Origin: Nostocaceae cyanobacterium CSSed10_463m
GTDB lineage: Bacteria; Cyanobacteriota; Cyanobacteriia; Cyanobacteriales; Nostocaceae
DNA length: 14,776 nucleotides
Assembly (NCBI GenBank): GCA_003556955.1
Contig: PWQB01000207.1
Span: forward strand, 1-14,776
Direction of reading: 5' to 3'
Shown: in pieces, positions 8,372 through 14,414 of the stretch
Layout: each line of letters opens with the position of its first letter
How positions within the stretch are numbered: the first letter of the stretch is position 1
Notes under the pieces: model-generated
The model's input: only the letters and a program-made list of their open reading frames with translations
Database searches by the model: none
Told to the model about the DNA's origin: nothing
Position numbers and translations under genes: made by a program

Positions 8372-8400
8372 AGCCGTCCTTCTCGGACGGCTTTATGTTA
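8372..8400 (+). terminator. Rho-independent-like terminator after dnaK
   Basis: A perfect 8-bp GC-rich stem, AGCCGTCC (8372-8379) and GGACGGCT (8385-8392), encloses a 5-nt loop TTCTC and is followed by TTATGTTA. The T-run is short, so termination may be leaky towards the deaminase gene 66 bp further on. Confidence 0.75.
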
Positions 8401-8466
8401 GGATGCAAAAAAGCAACCACAGAGCATTAGTAATACTACTGAGGGATGTGATAGCAAAAGTTAAAA

Positions 8467-8895
8467 ATGAACCCAGAATATTTTATGCACCTCGCACTAG
8501 AAGAAGCTAAAAAAGGAGATGCTCCTTATGGTGCGGTGATTGTCAAAAATCAAGAAGTTGTGGCTGTAGCTCATAATACGGTGAAGCGAGATAGCGATCC
8601 ATCAGCCCATGCAGAAATTAACGCCATTCGGCGGTTAACAGCTCAACTGAAAAGCACCTCTTTAGAAGGCTACACTATATACACAACTGGCGAGCCTTGT
8701 CCCATGTGTGCTACAGCCTGTGTATGGACAGGTATATCCGAAATTGTCTATGGTGCTTCAATTCACGACTTAATTTCAGTTAATCAATCACAAATTGATA
8801 TTTCTTGTGAACAGGTGATTGCTAAATCATTTAGAAATATCAAAGTCACACGAGGTATTTTAAAGCACGAATGTTTAGAGTTATTTAATGTTTAA
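8467..8895 (+). CDS. Zinc-dependent nucleoside/base deaminase (cytidine deaminase superfamily)
   Basis: The 142-residue protein has the complete zinc deaminase signature: HAE (48-50), with His48 as ligand and Glu50 as proton shuttle, and PCPMC (77-81), with Cys78 and Cys81 as ligands. The fold would hydrolytically deaminate a purine or pyrimidine base, nucleoside or tRNA base. The second motif, TGEPCPMCATACVWTG, and the C-terminal part fit free-base or guanine-deaminase-like members better than TadA, in which the Cys motif is usually followed by AGAI and a nearby Arg. The substrate is therefore open. It lies downstream of dnaK on the same strand, past a terminator, so it is probably transcribed separately or by read-through. 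No clear Shine-Dalgarno precedes the ATG; the next Met (residue 7) would cut into the first helix. Confidence 0.9.
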   Translation: MNPEYFMHLALEEAKKGDAPYGAVIVKNQEVVAVAHNTVKRDSDPSAHAEINAIRRLTAQLKSTSLEGYTIYTTGEPCPMCATACVWTGISEIVYGASIHDLISVNQSQIDISCEQVIAKSFRNIKVTRGILKHECLELFNV

Positions 8896-8897
8896 CT

Positions 8898-8936
8898 TTT
8901 TAGGGTACGTTAAACTCAATTAACCTACCCTAAAAT
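8898..8936. terminator. Hairpin between convergent genes (deaminase end)
   Basis: TTTTAGGGTA and TACCCTAAAA are inverted arms, with TTAA pairing further inside, and the structure starts just after the deaminase stop. The stem's own A/T ends provide a T-run on either strand, so it may serve as a bidirectional terminator between the plus-strand deaminase and the minus-strand globin. Confidence 0.55.
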
Positions 8937-8963
8937 ATATGATCATTTAACTATAATAATCCG

Positions 8964-9093
8964 ATTTGATTATTGCAAAAATCTCAGTATATGTAGGGGG
9001 GGTTATGGCTTTAGCCTAACGCACCGTCTTCTGTGGTCTTGGTGCGTTACACTTCGTGATAACACACCCTACGTGTTTTTTCAATAATCAAAT
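8964..9093. repeat. 130-bp miniature inverted-repeat element
   Basis: The outer arms ATTTGATTATTG..AAAAA (8964-8980) and TTTTTT.AATAATCAAAT (9076-9093) are inverted repeats. Inside is a second inverted unit, GTAGGG...TAACGCACC (9017-9025) and GGTGCGTTA (9041-9049) ... CCCTACG, which resembles a widespread cyanobacterial repeat with these words. It has no coding capacity. It sits between two convergent genes, a tolerant site for a non-autonomous element. Confidence 0.7.
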
Positions 9094-9101
9094 AGTAGTC
9101 C

Positions 9102-9138
9102 TATAAGTGTGTTTTTTGCAATTAGCAATACACTTATA
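9102..9138 (-). terminator. Hairpin overlapping the globin stop codon
   Basis: TATAAGTGT (9102-9110) pairs with ACACTTATA (9130-9138), and TTGC with GCAA inside. The right arm contains the globin TAA (9134-9136), so translation ends inside the stem. It may be an intrinsic terminator, although the AT-rich stem makes it weak. Confidence 0.5.
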
Positions 9139-9688
9139 AAGATGCTGCACCAGTAGCGACTAAACGTTTAAACAAAGCCTCTGACCAGCCAGTTTCCCTC
9201 AAAACAGCAGCTCTAGCAACTTCTACATAAGCTTGCTCAATAAAAGCTAAATCAATCATACAGATTTTGCCGAGGGAGTCTTGTAATTCCTCCGGTTTAG
9301 CATGGGCTTTCAAAGTTTTGCCGACTTCGTGAACCACAACGCCCATAGCTGGAACTACATACTCAGGGACAATGCCAATTTTCACATGAATAACTCCAAT
9401 ATGCCAGCGACAGTTAGCATATTCAGTACCCCAGTCATCCATCCCTGTGAACATTTGATGAAACCATTGAATAAATGTTTCATGTAGGCGATGAACACGT
9501 CCCTCTGTTTGATTCAAAATGGCATTCATTGCTGCATCACGCCCTAGATAAGCATAAAAATGATCTGCCATCGCTGGAGCAATTTCTAGACCCCATTCTG
9601 CATTTGCTTGTAAAATAGATTTATCTTCGGAACTTAAAGCAACTCGTTGTTCAAGAGTTTTCAAAAAAGCGAGAGAATCAATAGTCAT
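9134..9688 (-). CDS. Single-domain protoglobin (globin-coupled-sensor-type globin)
   Basis: A 184-residue soluble haem protein of the protoglobin/GCS branch, expected to bind O2, NO or CO. The diagnostic stretch is GVIHVKIGIVPEYVVPAM (98-115): His101 is the likely proximal haem ligand, in the H-V-[RK]-I-G-[LI]-x-P context seen in HemAT-type sensors. HFYAYL (43-48) matches the B helix, with Tyr45 a candidate distal residue. The length covers the globin fold only. There is no methyl-accepting, GGDEF or kinase output domain, so the signal, if any, must pass to a partner. AAGG (9696-9699), 7 nt before the ATG, supports the start. It is the last gene of a same-strand run with DUF4388, GTPase and Roadblock genes, 120 bp after the DUF4388 gene. 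Confidence 0.85.
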   Translation of the reverse strand: MTIDSLAFLKTLEQRVALSSEDKSILQANAEWGLEIAPAMADHFYAYLGRDAAMNAILNQTEGRVHRLHETFIQWFHQMFTGMDDWGTEYANCRWHIGVIHVKIGIVPEYVVPAMGVVVHEVGKTLKAHAKPEELQDSLGKICMIDLAFIEQAYVEVARAAVLRETGWSEALFKRLVATGAASL

Positions 9689-9808
9689 AATTAAACCTTA
9701 ATAGTGAGTAAATGAATTTTAGTGGAGCTTTTGAGATGGATTATCTGATCAATCTCAAGTCGAGAATTGAATTACAAAATGGTAAACCAATACTTGTTTG
9801 AGATTGAA

Positions 9809-10663
9809 CTATTTACTTCGCAGAAAACTGACTAAGCCTTTGAGGAAAGACTGACTGAGATTTTTTTTCTGCGGAGTTTCTTGGACGGGTGTTAAGGCTA
9901 CTACAGGAGTGGAATTGGTTAAATTGGATGGTGAAGCAGCAACCATAAAATGTTCTTCTACTAAACCAACAACAATCAGCCGAAAGGCAATTTGTTGCAC
10001 AGTTTCTACAGAGACTCTCAGATGAGTAGCAATATTATTTAGGGAGATTTGACCGTTGACAAACTCCCACATTTGCCATTCCTGGGCATTCAGCTGTATC
10101 TGAGGTTGTTTTGCAATCAAGCTTGATAAAGCTGAAGTTGGATCTGGTAGCTTTTCTGTGAAAGCATTCCAGTTTCTCAGCAATCGCAAGCCCATCAGCG
10201 TCACCTCATTTGCTCCCATACTCAGGCCTGTCATCTCTGCAATGGGTAGATTTGTTGTTGGTTGAAATGAAAACAAACCATCCTCGATTTGAAATAAAGT
10301 AGATATTTGCCGTATTACTTGGATATTAAATAGCAGTTTCAGTTGTTCTGCTTGTAACAATCCTTGGGACTTTAAGGAAAGCCCCAAAGGTGTGTTAGTG
10401 AAACTGGGACAGATATTAGCTACCCTAGAAATAACCCGTTCGCTGATCCAGCCCCTTTGAGCAATCATTAATGTTAGCCCTTTTTCATCCAAGCGATCAG
10501 AGGCGGCAATTATCCGACCTTGATGTAGCCAAATATAGTAATTTTGTTTTTTACTGTTTTCCAACAGGAACTCAATGGCCAGTAATCCTGTTTTTTTTCC
10601 ATGATCTAAAAAGTGAAGTAGTTCTGGCAAGGAAAAGTCTGCCAAGTTACCAGTAATAGCCAT
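9809..10663 (-). CDS. DUF4388 (PatA N-terminus-like) protein with a possible winged-helix tail
   Basis: The 284-residue protein opens with the DUF4388 signature MAITGNLADFSLPELLHFL (1-19), KKTGLLAIEF (23-32) and YYIWLHQGRIIAASD (42-56). It continues through PLGLSLKSQGLLQAEQ (92-107) and LFQIEDGLFSFQP (123-135). This domain forms the N-terminus of PatA, a heterocyst-patterning regulator, where it precedes a receiver domain; here no receiver domain is present. Residues about 190-238 (AQEWQMWEFVNG ... VSVETVQQIAFRLIVVGLVEE) look like a winged-helix repeat, and the tail (240-284) is low-complexity and basic. Proteins of this type often sit beside small GTPases and Roadblock proteins and are thought to act as adaptors. 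The gene starts 31 bp after the GTPase stop, so co-transcription is likely. The exact role is unknown. Confidence 0.8.
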   Translation of the reverse strand: MAITGNLADFSLPELLHFLDHGKKTGLLAIEFLLENSKKQNYYIWLHQGRIIAASDRLDEKGLTLMIAQRGWISERVISRVANICPSFTNTPLGLSLKSQGLLQAEQLKLLFNIQVIRQISTLFQIEDGLFSFQPTTNLPIAEMTGLSMGANEVTLMGLRLLRNWNAFTEKLPDPTSALSSLIAKQPQIQLNAQEWQMWEFVNGQISLNNIATHLRVSVETVQQIAFRLIVVGLVEEHFMVAASPSNLTNSTPVVALTPVQETPQKKNLSQSFLKGLVSFLRSK

Positions 10664-10694
10664 AATATTTCTGCTTTTTGTTGAAAAATTTGAA

Positions 10695-11234
10695 TTAAGC
10701 TAAAAAACTTTCCATGAAGTGATTCACTAAAACAATTACCGCATTAGCTACGGAGTCTCTTTCCATTGGATTAACCTTGACAATCGGTGGAAGGTTATTT
10801 TCATCCATATATCCTAGGGAAAGAAACACATCTTCCTCAGACCAAGCTTCGGGAGAATCAGTATGGGTTAGTCCGATAATCATCGGAATTTGCGCCCGTT
10901 GATTCATGAAATTAATAATTTTACGTGCTTGGCGGAAATCTCCCGGTCTATGTGCTGCTACCAGTAAGATATAAGCGTGAGCTTTACGAATCAGGATATC
11001 CCACATAAAATCAAAGCGAGACTGACCAGGTGTACCATAAAGGTGCAATGCCATATCAGGGCTAAATTGTAACCGCCCAAAGTCCATAGCAACAGTAGTC
11101 TTTTTCTTCAGTAAAGCTGTTTCATCAGTTGCTATAGTATCTGTATCTATGACTTCAATTTCACTAATAGAACGGATGAAAGTGGACTTACCAGCACCTA
11201 CAGTTCCTGTGACAATCAAGCGCATGTTTTCCAT
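10695..11234 (-). CDS. MglA/Ras-like small GTPase
   Basis: The 179-residue protein is a single G domain without transmembrane segments. P-loop: GTVGAGKST (10-18). Switch I holds the TTVAMDFG segment (46-53), supplying the conserved Thr. G3 is GTPGQ (67-71), the TPGQ form typical of prokaryotic MglA-type GTPases, replacing the DxxGQ of Ras. G4 is THTD (123-126) in place of NKxD/TKxD. Such GTPases switch between GTP- and GDP-bound states and in the best studied cases are regulated by Roadblock proteins (MglB). A Roadblock gene lies 282 bp upstream and the DUF4388 gene 31 bp downstream on the same strand. Two starts are possible: Met1 and Met4 (ATG 9 nt later), the latter preceded by GGAA; both keep the whole P-loop. 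The partner and output are unknown. Confidence 0.9.
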   Translation of the reverse strand: MENMRLIVTGTVGAGKSTFIRSISEIEVIDTDTIATDETALLKKKTTVAMDFGRLQFSPDMALHLYGTPGQSRFDFMWDILIRKAHAYILLVAAHRPGDFRQARKIINFMNQRAQIPMIIGLTHTDSPEAWSEEDVFLSLGYMDENNLPPIVKVNPMERDSVANAVIVLVNHFMESFLA

Positions 11235-11374
11235 GCTTTTTTAACCCATAAGTAAACAATGATTAGTCACTGGTGACTGCGTTTAAAGTTTCAAGTTTTT
11301 AATTCCCTGTATAAAGCTTCTAAATGTAGAGAATCACAATCAGTAGCTAGGCGTAAATCAATCTAAGTTTGTAG

Positions 11375-11392
11375 TCAGGATTTTATTCCTGA
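11375..11392. repeat. Small hairpin repeat (TCAGGA-6-TCCTGA)
   Basis: A 6-bp perfect stem with the loop TTTTAT, preceded by GTAG, lies in the 282-bp gap between the Roadblock and GTPase genes. It resembles short palindromes common in Nostocales spacers. I see no gene and no clear promoter in the rest of this gap. Confidence 0.5.
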
Positions 11393-11516
11393 TGATCTTA
11401 GCTTTGAGTGATAAATCATTGACTACGAAATAGCAGTTTCTTAGTTTTTGAATCATATCTAGCTACTTAAACAGTTTCTGACAGTACAGGGAAACTTTGA
11501 CAGAATCAGACTTTAA

Positions 11517-11888
11517 TTAAGTTAAAACCAACTTAAGTTCTGAGAGAACACGCTTGATTTCTAACATTAGTAATCCTTGTTTCGCAGTTTCACGAGCCAA
11601 GACAAGCAACACAGCTTCTTCACCGCAGCCAGTGAGAATTCCAAAGCCTTTATTACCTTCAACAAAGATCCGGTCAATATTCCCTCTAGATAACTCTAGC
11701 CCAATGCGTTCGCCTAGAGAAAGCATAGAAGCTGACATTGCCGATACCCTTTCTTCATCCATCCCACCGGGTAAGCTTGTTCCTAAAGGTAGACCATCTG
11801 GGGTAACTAGGGCTGCACCCTGAACATCAGTTGTTCCAGTTACAAAATTCTGCAAAATCATATTCAGCTTTTCTGCATTGATTCCCAT
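11517..11888 (-). CDS. Roadblock/LC7 domain protein (MglB-like)
   Basis: The 123 residues span one Roadblock/LC7 domain: helix 1 (MGINAEKLNMILQNFVTGT), the strand GAALVTPDGLPLGTSLP (24-40), the long helix with ERVSAMSASMLSLGERIG (46-63), IDRIFVEGNKGFGILTGCG (71-89), AVLLVLARETAKQG (91-104) and a C-terminal helix. Roadblock proteins dimerise and bind small GTPases; MglB is the GTPase-activating partner of MglA. With an MglA-like GTPase gene next downstream on the same strand, regulation of that GTPase is the natural inference. GGAG (11898-11901), 9 nt before the ATG, supports the start. It is the first gene of the four-gene run, with 456 bp of gene-free DNA upstream that should hold the promoter. 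Confidence 0.9.
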   Translation of the reverse strand: MGINAEKLNMILQNFVTGTTDVQGAALVTPDGLPLGTSLPGGMDEERVSAMSASMLSLGERIGLELSRGNIDRIFVEGNKGFGILTGCGEEAVLLVLARETAKQGLLMLEIKRVLSELKLVLT

Positions 11889-12344
11889 TTGTTTATTCTC
11901 CGTTGTTTTAAAATTTAGTCATATTTGAATTTGCGATTGTGACAAATTCTGCATCAGAATTTTTTATGTGATCGATGGGTGTGCCAGTTACTCCTAATTA
12001 TTAAACTCAGATACTTCCTGAATAAATAGTAGAACTGGTTGCTCTGGTTAAATAAGTCTTGGTTCAATCAGTTCTCTATCTGTTTCAATTATGCTGAAGT
12101 AAACCTTAAATTCAAACCGAGTAATTACGTATTTATTTAAAATATTACCAATATGACGTAAGTGTATTTTTATGTAGAACTCTTAATCAGCAGCAATTCT
12201 ATCTTCATGGACATAAAAAAAGCAATTATACTTAGTATATTTAATGCAGTTATATTTAGTTCTTAATGAGTATATACTCACAGAGAATTAAGAAAAGTTA
12301 AGGTTTTTATTTATTTCTTGAGTATCTCTAATTTGTGAATGTTT
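11889..12344. other. 456-bp AT-rich gene-free region upstream of the Roadblock gene
   Basis: No ORF worth reporting is seen on either strand. The region holds the Shine-Dalgarno of the Roadblock gene (11898-11901) and two AT-rich palindromes (12227-12239 and 12267-12280). It is also the 3' flank of the response-regulator gene. It probably contains the promoter of the Roadblock-GTPase-DUF4388-globin run, but I cannot place -35/-10 boxes convincingly in such AT-rich DNA, and I found no GTA-N8-TAC NtcA site. Confidence 0.5.
12267..12280. promoter_or_regulatory. Perfect 14-bp palindrome TGAGTATATACTCA
   Basis: A perfect palindrome lies 65 bp beyond the response-regulator stop and about 380 bp upstream of the Roadblock ATG. 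A second near-palindrome, TATACTTAGTATA (12227-12239), lies 40 bp away centre to centre and shares the AGTATA half-site. It could be an operator, but AT-rich palindromes also arise by chance. Confidence 0.3.
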
Positions 12345-13007
12345 TTAGCTATTTTGTTGTAAATAACCTAAAAATGTGTTAGCTATAATAGCTGCTTGTG
12401 TGCGATCGCGCAGATTTAACCGATTTAAAATATTTGTGACGTGATTTTTGACAGTCCCCTCTGATATATAAAGTTGCTGGGAAATTTCTCGGTTACTAGC
12501 ACCTATAGCAATTAATCGTAAAACCTCTTTTTCTCTGGGAGTAAGTTCAGCCAAACTAGGCGGTACTGGTGGTAACTGAGTTGATGTCAGCCCGGAAAAT
12601 TGAGTGACTAGTTTTTTGACTATTCCAGGGCCGAGTTGTGTATATCCCTTATAAACTGCACGAATAGCCACGGCTAATTCTTCTGATGGTGTATCTTTGA
12701 GCAAATAACCCATTGCTCCATTCTGCAAAGCGGCTTTGATATACTCATCATCGTCAAAAGTTGTTAAGACTAAAATTTTAATTCCTGCACAACGCTTTTG
12801 AATTTCTCTTGTAGCGGCAACTCCATCCATAATCGGCATTCTGATATCCATGAGGATGATATCAGGTTGTAGCTGTTCACTTAACTTAATTGCTTGTTCG
12901 CCATTTTCGGCTTCACCGACTATTTCTAAATCTGGTTCTAGTTCCAATAATGCTCTTAATCCTTGACGAATTAAGTTTTGGTCATCTACTAGTAAAACTT
13001 TAATCAT
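12345..13007 (-). CDS. NarL/FixJ-family response regulator
   Basis: The 220-residue regulator has a receiver domain (1-120) and a LuxR-type helix-turn-helix (about 153-210). In the receiver, Asp8 and Asp9 form the acidic pocket, Asp54 (in LMDIRMP) is the phosphorylation site, Thr82 is the switch residue and Lys104 (in LLKD) the conserved lysine, so it is fully equipped for phosphorylation. The DNA-binding domain reads [15 protein letters not shown] (155-169) and [17 protein letters not shown] (181-197), the recognition-helix signature of this family. Its start overlaps the kinase stop by 4 bp (ATGA), so the two are translationally coupled and almost certainly partners. A likely target is the divergent LTxxQ gene, whose promoter contains a 7-2-7 palindrome (inference). 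Confidence 0.95.
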   Translation of the reverse strand: MIKVLLVDDQNLIRQGLRALLELEPDLEIVGEAENGEQAIKLSEQLQPDIILMDIRMPIMDGVAATREIQKRCAGIKILVLTTFDDDEYIKAALQNGAMGYLLKDTPSEELAVAIRAVYKGYTQLGPGIVKKLVTQFSGLTSTQLPPVPPSLAELTPREKEVLRLIAIGASNREISQQLYISEGTVKNHVTNILNRLNLRDRTQAAIIANTFLGYLQQNS

Positions 13008-14218
13008 CTAATCAAGCTTAATAAGGGAATATCAACTATAATTTGACAACCAGAGCCAGGATGACTATTAATTTTAAATTCGCCTCCCAGTGCTAAGGTG
13101 CGATCGCGCATACTTTGCAATCCAAAACCAGTAGTATTTTGCATAATATCAAAGCCTTTGCCATTATCTTGAATTGTTAAGCGGAAACGCCCCTTAATTG
13201 TGGTGATTTCTATTTTGACTTCTGAAGCTTCAGCATATTTATAAATATTTGTCAATGATTCTTGGATAATTCTGTAAATAGAGATAATCACATCAGAGGC
13301 TAGAGAATATTCTAAATTAATCAGGCAAATTGTGGAAATGCCATTGGAGCGTTGAAAGTCTTTGAGCAGACAAGCGATGGCTTGCTCTAAAGTCTGGTCT
13401 TGTAAAGGATTATAACGCATAGTAGAAACAGAATGGCGAACATCATTGAGAGATTTAGAACCCAGTTCTTTAGCTCTAGCTAAAAATATTTGGGCTTTAG
13501 CTGGGTGAGATTGCCATAATTTTAAAGCTGTTTCTAATTGCAAATTTAAAGCAGTTAAAGAGTGTCCTAATGAATCATGTATTTCTCTAGCAATACGATT
13601 CCGTTCTTCTAGAGTCGCCTGATTTTCAATCTTCAAGGTATATTGGCGTAGCTTTTCATTAGCTATAGCTAATTTTTCTCGACTTTGCCGTTCAGATATC
13701 ACAGCATTCATTAATAGTAAAATAAAAATTAAACTTAAGCCAAATATCAAAGCTAAACTGAGGGGAAAAAACCGAAAACGTTCTTGGGCATGAGGCGATA
13801 ATGACAGAGGCGATCTAAATAAGCGATATCTGAGTGTGAGCAAAAATAAACTAAAAGATATCATGGTCACTAACAACCGCCCAGGTAATTGAAAAATTAA
13901 GCAACTACGAGTAACTAAAATGATGTAGAGAAAGGGAAACAGTCTGGCAATTCTTCCCCCAAAAAAGCCAGTGGTGACAATCAATAAAATTTGGCAAACT
14001 GTATAAATTAACTTATGAAAGTAGTTACTGGTAGGTAAGCGTAAACCCATGACCCCAAAAATAATTAAACTAAAAATAGTCAGTTCAGGGAACCTAGCAC
14101 TAAACCGTGGCGAAGGAGAAGGTAGTGCAGCCGTGACAACTGCGATGGCTAGTAATACCCATTCCAAATACAGCAAAAATCGAAAAGGATGATTGTTAAT
14201 TTGAATCGGACGACTCAT
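13004..14218 (-). CDS. Membrane histidine kinase, NarX/DesK type (HisKA_3)
   Basis: The 404-residue sensor kinase has five or six hydrophobic segments in residues 13-172 (for example 14-32, 47-60, 70-88, 95-110, 115-130, 152-172) with very short loops, so sensing probably happens in or near the membrane. A short coiled coil (176-205) leads to the dimerisation helix [17 protein letters not shown] (205-221) with phospho-acceptor His214. The ATPase domain has the N-box ESLTN (320-324), DNGKGFD (351-357) and GFGL (364-367). The architecture resembles DesK-like kinases, in which the membrane part reads lipid order or thickness, but the signal here is unknown. It is the first gene of a two-gene operon with the response regulator and is divergent from a Spy/CpxP-like gene. 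No strong Shine-Dalgarno is visible before the ATG. Confidence 0.93.
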   Translation of the reverse strand: MSRPIQINNHPFRFLLYLEWVLLAIAVVTAALPSPSPRFSARFPELTIFSLIIFGVMGLRLPTSNYFHKLIYTVCQILLIVTTGFFGGRIARLFPFLYIILVTRSCLIFQLPGRLLVTMISFSLFLLTLRYRLFRSPLSLSPHAQERFRFFPLSLALIFGLSLIFILLLMNAVISERQSREKLAIANEKLRQYTLKIENQATLEERNRIAREIHDSLGHSLTALNLQLETALKLWQSHPAKAQIFLARAKELGSKSLNDVRHSVSTMRYNPLQDQTLEQAIACLLKDFQRSNGISTICLINLEYSLASDVIISIYRIIQESLTNIYKYAEASEVKIEITTIKGRFRLTIQDNGKGFDIMQNTTGFGLQSMRDRTLALGGEFKINSHPGSGCQIIVDIPLLSLIR

Positions 14219-14303
14219 TAGATTTATAATTTAATTATTAGAGGGCAAATGCTTGATATCTCTACTGTAATTGATAGGTAATTATCAGTCACATTTGGCA
14301 TCA

Positions 14304-14332
14304 TTGTTCATGACTAAAGTCATGGGTATAAT
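14304..14332 (+). promoter_or_regulatory. Sigma-70-type promoter of the LTxxQ periplasmic protein gene
   Basis: A perfect -10 box TATAAT (14327-14332) is preceded by TTGTTC (14304-14309) with the optimal 17-bp spacing. The -35 matches consensus in the first three bases only, which is typical of promoters needing an activator. The ATG of the downstream gene is at 14415, giving a leader of about 75 nt. Confidence 0.6.
14309..14324. promoter_or_regulatory. 7-2-7 inverted heptamer (CATGACT-AA-AGTCATG), candidate NarL-family operator
   Basis: A perfect inverted repeat of two 7-bp half-sites separated by 2 bp sits between the -35 and -10 boxes of the promoter facing the LTxxQ gene. NarL and NarP bind heptamers in exactly this 7-2-7 arrangement, and a NarL-family regulator is encoded two genes away. 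Additional half-site-like words occur at 14287-14293 (AGTCACA) and 14333-14339 (CGTGACT). Caution: GACT..AGTC cores are also common in cyanobacterial intergenic repeats. Confidence 0.5.
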
Positions 14333-14405
14333 CGTGACTTTATCCTCATGTCACTGTGATGGCAGATTTCTTATGATGGTGGCATCTCAAACAGAAAACA
14401 TCACC

Positions 14406-14409
14406 AGGT
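14406..14409 (+). promoter_or_regulatory. Shine-Dalgarno site of the LTxxQ protein gene
   Basis: AGGT lies 5 nt before the ATG at 14415 and supports this start, which gives a complete signal peptide. Confidence 0.5.
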
Positions 14410-14414
14410 AATCC

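Noticed and set aside
8232..8510. 92-codon plus-strand ORF spanning the dnaK end and deaminase start
   Set aside because: It overlaps both real genes out of frame, crosses the dnaK terminator hairpin and has no recognisable product.
8467..8895. Assignment of the deaminase as tRNA adenosine deaminase TadA
   Set aside because: The zinc motifs fit the superfamily, but the flanking residues of the Cys motif differ from typical TadA, so no gene symbol was given.
11889..12344. NtcA site (GTA-N8-TAC) upstream of the Roadblock gene
   Set aside because: Only partial words such as GTAATTAC are present; no correctly spaced pair is found.
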